64,000 nt of DNA from Micromonospora radicis (lineage in GTDB: Bacteria; Actinomycetota; Actinomycetes; Mycobacteriales; Micromonosporaceae). Both the position numbers and the translations under genes were made by a program. The notes beneath the pieces are model-generated. The model saw nothing but the letters and a program-made list of their open reading frames with translations. It made no database searches and was not told where the DNA came from. Location of the stretch: contig NZ_QXEC01000023.1 in NCBI RefSeq assembly GCF_003583405.1, forward strand, positions 1 through 64,000, given 5' to 3'. Shown one piece after another: positions 60,685 to 64,000 of the stretch (its first letter is position 1; each line of letters begins with the position of its first letter).

Positions 60685-61629
60685 ATGCGGGCCGTCCTGC
60701 TGGTCAATCCGAAGGCCACCACCACCAGTGAACGCGCGCGAGACGTGCTGGTCCGGGCGCTGCGCAGCGAGGTGGACCTCTCCGTGCGCTACACCCGCCA
60801 GCGTGGTCACGCCACCGCGCTGGCCCGGGAGGCCGCCGTGGAGGGCGTCGACGTCGTGGTCACCCTGGGTGGGGACGGCACGGTCAACGAGGTGGTCAAC
60901 GGGCTGATGACGGCGAGCACCGCCGGCGGCGAGGCACCGACCGCCGAGCGGTTGCCGGCACTGGCCACCGTGCCGGGTGGTTCGACGAACGTCTTCGCCC
61001 GGGCGTTGGGCCTGCCGCGCGAGTGGGCCGAGGCCGCCAGCATGATCCTGGAGGGCCTGCGGCTGAGCAGGCAGCGCACGATCGGCCTGGGCCGGGCCGA
61101 CGACCGCTACTTCACCTTCTGCGCCGGCTTCGGGCTCGACGCGGCGGTGATCCATCGCGTCGAGGAGGCCCGCCGCAAGGGTCGGGTCTCCTCACCCGGG
61201 CTCTACTTCCGGGCCTTCACCGCACAGTTCCTGCTCGGTAACGAACGGCGACACCCGGCGATCCGGCTGGAGCAGCCGGGCGAGGCAACCGAGAGTGATC
61301 TGGCGAGCATCATCGTGCAGAACACCGCGCCGTGGACCTACGTCGGTGACCGGGAGGCCAACCCGAACCCGGATGCGTCGTTCGATCTGGGGCTGGACGT
61401 GATGGCCCTTCGCCAGCTTGGCGTCGCCAGCACAACACGTACGGTGACACAACTCCTGTCCAACACGCCGAATCCGCATGGTCGTCAGGTGTTACGTCGT
61501 CATGACGTAGCGGAGTTCACGCTGGTGGCAAGCCGCCCGCAGGCGTTCCAGCTCGACGGGGACTATCTTGGCGAGCGGGAAAAAGTCAGATTCACCTCCG
61601 TTCCCGCCGCACTCAGAGTAATCTGTTAG
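60685..61629 (+). CDS. Diacylglycerol kinase-family protein (DagK/YegS type)
   Basis: A 314-aa lipid kinase with the conserved VNPKA start, the LGGDGTVNEVVNG nucleotide motif and PGGSTNVFARALGLP. The C-terminal beta-sandwich (from about 130) is typical. It phosphorylates diacylglycerol or another lipid. No transmembrane segment. Diverges from the small membrane-protein gene. Confidence 0.92.
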   Translation: MRAVLLVNPKATTTSERARDVLVRALRSEVDLSVRYTRQRGHATALAREAAVEGVDVVVTLGGDGTVNEVVNGLMTASTAGGEAPTAERLPALATVPGGSTNVFARALGLPREWAEAASMILEGLRLSRQRTIGLGRADDRYFTFCAGFGLDAAVIHRVEEARRKGRVSSPGLYFRAFTAQFLLGNERRHPAIRLEQPGEATESDLASIIVQNTAPWTYVGDREANPNPDASFDLGLDVMALRQLGVASTTRTVTQLLSNTPNPHGRQVLRRHDVAEFTLVASRPQAFQLDGDYLGEREKVRFTSVPAALRVIC

Positions 61630-61842
61630 GTCTCCGGTACCACCGGGCGGAGATGGCCGGCGCGACCCCCAGCGCGCGACGACCGCGACACCCGGAACCG
61701 ATGCCGGAAATGTCGGCATTGCCCGGCGGACTGTACTATATTGATTCTCGACTGTGGTACGCCGGGCGGGCGGAGCGATCCAGAACCCGGACAAATGGGT
61801 TGTGGGCTTGCTCACCGCGCGGAGTTTTTCCGAGCGTCACCC

Positions 61843-61848
61843 TTGACA
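61843..61848 (+). promoter_or_regulatory. Candidate -35 box for wblE (TTGACA)
   Basis: A consensus TTGACA about 230 bases before wblE. No clear -10 box sits at normal spacing. The surrounding 61700-62060 stretch is much richer in A and T than the genes around it, as expected of a regulatory leader. Confidence 0.35.
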
Positions 61849-61859
61849 TTGCGTAAGTT

Positions 61860-61875
61860 CGTGAAAGTATTCACA
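61860..61875. promoter_or_regulatory. Crp-like site CGTGA-N6-TCACA upstream of wblE
   Basis: GTGA (61861-61864) and TCAC (61871-61874) separated by 6 nt, one mismatch from TGTGA-N6-TCACA. An outer AAGTTCG/CGAACTT pair (61855-61861 and 61878-61884) flanks it. In Mycobacterium, Crp controls whiB1, the wblE orthologue, which makes this site credible. Confidence 0.55.
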
Positions 61876-62075
61876 AGCGAACTTGAGTTACCGGGACATT
61901 GCCTGGACATGCTCGGCAGGTTGAGCAGTTCCAGCAGGCCCCCGGGAGCTAACAGCCTGCTCACGCAGTGCCGAATTGGTCGACGCGAACCGTCACCACC
62001 GGCATATGCGGATGCATATAGGAAAGCAACAACAGCAACATCTGCCACCCACCCAGAATGAGGAGTGTTGCCGCC

Positions 62076-62333
62076 ATGGACTGGCGTCACCATGCTGTCT
62101 GCCGCGACGAGGACCCGGAGCTGTTCTTCCCGATCGGGACGTCCGGTCCGGCTCTCCTGCAGGTCGAGCAGGCCAAGGCCGTCTGCCGGCGCTGCTCCGT
62201 GACCGACCAGTGCCTGCAGTGGGCGCTGGAGTCCGGTCAGGACGCAGGCGTCTGGGGCGGGATGAGCGAGGAGGAGCGGCGCGCCGTCAAGCGTCGCGGC
62301 GGCCTCCGGGTGCTGCGCGCTCACTCCGCCTGA
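62076..62333 (+). CDS. wblE: WhiB-like transcriptional regulator, WblE/WhiB1 type
   Basis: An 85-aa iron-sulfur protein. Cys9, Cys37, Cys40 and Cys46 hold the [4Fe-4S] cluster. GVWGG (58-62) is the sigma-contact turn, and a basic tail (RRAVKRRGG) binds DNA. The MDWRHHAVCRDEDPELFFP start is that of WblE/WhiB1. ATG 62076 is used; ATG 62058 would add 6 residues. AGGAG lies 10 nt upstream. It probably acts with the primary sigma factor and senses redox or NO. The 446-bp leader includes a Crp-like site. Confidence 0.95.
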   Translation: MDWRHHAVCRDEDPELFFPIGTSGPALLQVEQAKAVCRRCSVTDQCLQWALESGQDAGVWGGMSEEERRAVKRRGGLRVLRAHSA

Positions 62334-62410
62334 CCGCACGAACACCAACGCATCACGCCCCCGGCCGGGCTCACCCGCCGGGGGCGTCCTGCTGTCCACC
62401 CATCCCCGCA

Positions 62411-62508
62411 CTCCACCGCCTCTCCCCGCGTTGATCATGAGGTTGACGGCGCATCAGAGATCGACAACGCCGTCAACCTCATGATCAACGCGGGGAGAGG
62501 CGGTGGAG
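62411..62508. repeat. 41-bp perfect palindromic element overlapping the end of the chelatase gene
   Basis: Arms 62411-62451 and 62468-62508 are exact reverse complements across a 16-nt loop. The core is TTGATCATGAGGTTGACGGC. The right arm includes the last codons and the stop (62485-62487) of the reverse-strand sirohydrochlorin chelatase gene. Probably a dispersed palindromic repeat that landed at the gene end and serves as a terminator. Confidence 0.9.
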
Positions 62509-63261
62509 GACCAGGTGGACCAGGGCCGGGGTGTCGGTCAGGGGGGCGGCCACGGCTACCGCGCCGGCGGCGTGGGCGGCCCGGGTCACGGCGTCGTGGA
62601 ACAGGCCGGGGGCCAGGAAGTACGCGGCCACGGCGACCCGCCGGGCACCGGCCGCCCGGAGCCGGGTCACCGCCCTACCAGCGTCCGGTGGCGCTGCGGA
62701 GGCGTACGAGACCCGGGTCGGCACGTTCAGGCTCGCCCCCAACGCCGCCGCCACCCGACCGACCGACCTCCGCGCCCGGGCGTCCCGGGTGCCCGCCGCG
62801 GCCAACACCAGGGCGTCGAACCGGCCCGGGTCCGCCTCGGTTAGTCGTCGCCGCAGCCCGGCCAGCAACGCCGGATCCACCCCGTCGGCCGTCGGACCGA
62901 GAACCTCGGTCGTCCGTACCCGCATCGGTGCTCCGGACTCCAGTGCGGCGGCCACCGCCGCGGGGATGTCCACCCGCCGGTGGAACGCGGCGGTGAGCAG
63001 CAACGGCACCAGGATCGCCCGGGTGTGCCCGGCGCCCGCCAGGTCACGTAACGCCTGGGTCGGATGCGGTTCGGTGTGGTCCAGCCAACTCGCCAGCACC
63101 GGCGTACCGGGACGCGCGGCCGAGACCGCCCGGGCCAGTGCCCTGGTCGCCTCGGCCGCGCGCGGATCGCGGCTGCCGTGGGCGACCAGCAGCACCGGGT
63201 CACCGCCCGGCTCCGGCCGGTCCGGATGTCCCGCCGGCCCGTTCAGAGGTGCAGGCCGCAC
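62485..63261 (-). CDS. Sirohydrochlorin chelatase / CbiX-family protein
   Basis: A 258-aa chelatase with two half-domains. LVAHGSRDPRAAE holds the metal-binding His, and LVPLLLTAAFHRRVDIP the second. In context with cysH it probably inserts iron into sirohydrochlorin to give siroheme for sulfite reductase. GTG 63261 is preferred (GAGAAG upstream); it overlaps cysH by 19 bases. A TTG at 63285 would overlap it more. The final LSPR is encoded in a palindrome, so the original C terminus may have been different. Confidence 0.85.
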   Translation of the reverse strand: MRPAPLNGPAGHPDRPEPGGDPVLLVAHGSRDPRAAEATRALARAVSAARPGTPVLASWLDHTEPHPTQALRDLAGAGHTRAILVPLLLTAAFHRRVDIPAAVAAALESGAPMRVRTTEVLGPTADGVDPALLAGLRRRLTEADPGRFDALVLAAAGTRDARARRSVGRVAAALGASLNVPTRVSYASAAPPDAGRAVTRLRAAGARRVAVAAYFLAPGLFHDAVTRAAHAAGAVAVAAPLTDTPALVHLVLHRLSPR

Positions 63262-64000
63262 TCGGTCTTCTCGAACATCGCCCAACGGCCGGCCCGCGGG
63301 TCCTCACCGGCCCTGGTCCGCCGGGTGCACGGCCAGCAGCCGATGGAGCCGTAGCCGCGCCGGAACAGCTCGTTGACGGGCACGTTCCACCGGGCGATGT
63401 ACGCGTCGACGTCCGCCTGGCTCCAGGCCGCGATCGGGTTGACCTTGACCTTGCCCCGACGCGGGTCGAAGGTCACCACCGGCGTGTTGGCCCGGGTCGG
63501 CGACTCGTCACGGCGCAGCCCGGCGGCCCACGCGTCGTACCCGGCGAGCGCCCGCTCCAGCGGTTCCACCTTGCGCAACCGGCAGCACTCGTCCGGTGAC
63601 TTGTTGAACAGTCGCGGTCCGTACTCGCCGTCCTGCTGGCCCACGGTGAGTCGCGGCCGGATGGACCGGACGTTGACCGGCAGCCGCCGGACGACCTCGT
63701 CGCGGACCGCGAGCGTCTCCGGGAAGTGCAGCCCGGTGTCGAGGAAGACCACGTCCACCCCGGGCGCCACCCGGGAGACCAGGTGGGCCAGCACCGCGTC
63801 GGCCATCGAACTGGTCACGCAGAACCGGTCGCCGAAGGTCTCGGCGGCCCACCGGGCGATCTCCAGCGCGGGCGCGCCCTCCAACTCCCGGCCGGCCCGC
63901 TCGGCCAACTCGCGCAACTCGGCGGGGCTGCGCCGGGCGGGATCGACGGGCGCGACGGGCGTGGTGCCGACCAGCCCGAGGCCGGTGGCGGAGACCAGGG
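63243..64000 (-). CDS. cysH: Adenylyl-sulfate (APS/PAPS) reductase, 5' end beyond the window
   Basis: The visible 251 codons run off the right edge; no ATG or GTG start occurs in the last 83 bases, so the true start is outside. Motifs are SSMADAVLAHL (nucleotide), DTGLHFPET and the iron-sulfur pairs DECCRLRK and GCWPCTRR, and the catalytic Cys in KTECGLHL at the end. The CC...CxxC set marks the [4Fe-4S] APS-reductase type. Reduces activated sulfate to sulfite for cysteine synthesis. Confidence 0.93.
   Translation of the reverse strand, partial: LVSATGLGLVGTTPVAPVDPARRSPAELRELAERAGRELEGAPALEIARWAAETFGDRFCVTSSMADAVLAHLVSRVAPGVDVVFLDTGLHFPETLAVRDEVVRRLPVNVRSIRPRLTVGQQDGEYGPRLFNKSPDECCRLRKVEPLERALAGYDAWAAGLRRDESPTRANTPVVTFDPRRGKVKVNPIAAWSQADVDAYIARWNVPVNELFRRGYGSIGCWPCTRRTRAGEDPRAGRWAMFEKTECGLHL

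Overview
The window is a 64 kb chromosomal segment of a very GC-rich actinomycete, most probably a Micromonosporaceae member close to Micromonospora. This is inferred from base composition, frequent GTG starts, the actinobacterial one-chain 2-oxoglutarate enzyme Kgd, a WhiB-like protein of WblE type, nickel superoxide dismutase with its SodX protease, and an SCO7613-type giant membrane protein. I see no rRNA, tRNA, IS element, prophage, CRISPR array or large secondary-metabolite cluster. This is ordinary gene-dense chromosome, and the unusual material lies in the intergenic palindromes, tandem repeats and some degenerate or fused proteins.

Layout. 1-9.8 kb: erythromycin-esterase-like protein, Gfo/Idh oxidoreductase, two coupled small membrane proteins, FabG-like SDR, trehalose-synthase-like GH13, DUF1349 protein, then a secreted chitinase (CBM2-GH18) and a secreted beta-glucanase (GH16-CBM6). 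The two secreted enzymes have separate candidate promoters, and the glucanase also has a palindromic operator. 9.9-16.5 kb: a forward run of YbdK-type glutamate-cysteine ligase, CoA-disulfide-reductase-like flavoenzyme, WGR/beta-propeller protein, APH-type kinase and a secreted double lysozyme-fold/ricin-B protein. 16.5-21.7 kb: Nei-type glycosylase, SDR, a three-helix membrane protein, a hairpin-rich gap, then a coupled pair that probably takes arginine to ornithine and on to glutamate semialdehyde. 21.8-29.3 kb (reverse): patatin, acyltransferase, CutA, a 1234-aa membrane protein, pterin dehydratase and an FHA protein.

29.4-38.9 kb: a forward Ser/Thr kinase, then a reverse run that begins with ornithine-lipid-type acyltransferases (OlsB/OlsA-like) and continues through a two-component system, an HtrA protease, a triple-BON protein and a GT4. 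Together these look like an envelope-maintenance block. 39-47 kb: hot-dog protein, ABC-2 exporter, kgd, a DUF6104-like small protein and a GH6 lipoprotein. 47-50.3 kb: a 19-bp minisatellite abutting a NodB-deacetylase/GT2-synthase fusion, which is coupled to a single-pass protein with DAPTV repeats. 50.7-53.9 kb: pta-ackA. 54-64 kb: two paralogous alpha/beta-hydrolase lipoproteins, Zn-type dehydrogenase, malic enzyme, sodX/sodN, a degenerate RsbW-like protein, diacylglycerol-kinase-like protein, wblE with a Crp-like site, and a sirohydrochlorin chelatase overlapping cysH, which runs off the right edge.

Functional threads: central acetate/TCA metabolism (kgd, pta-ackA, malic enzyme); envelope lipid and glycan remodelling (ornithine-lipid acyltransferases, patatin/PlsC, NodB-GT2, HtrA, lytic-transglycosylase-like protein); polysaccharide degradation (GH18, GH16, GH6, GH13); and redox/sulfur metabolism (NiSOD, CoADR-like, YbdK, cysH/siroheme). 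Many gene pairs overlap by ATGA or GTGA, so translational coupling is common. Family assignments rest on motifs read by eye; no database search was run.
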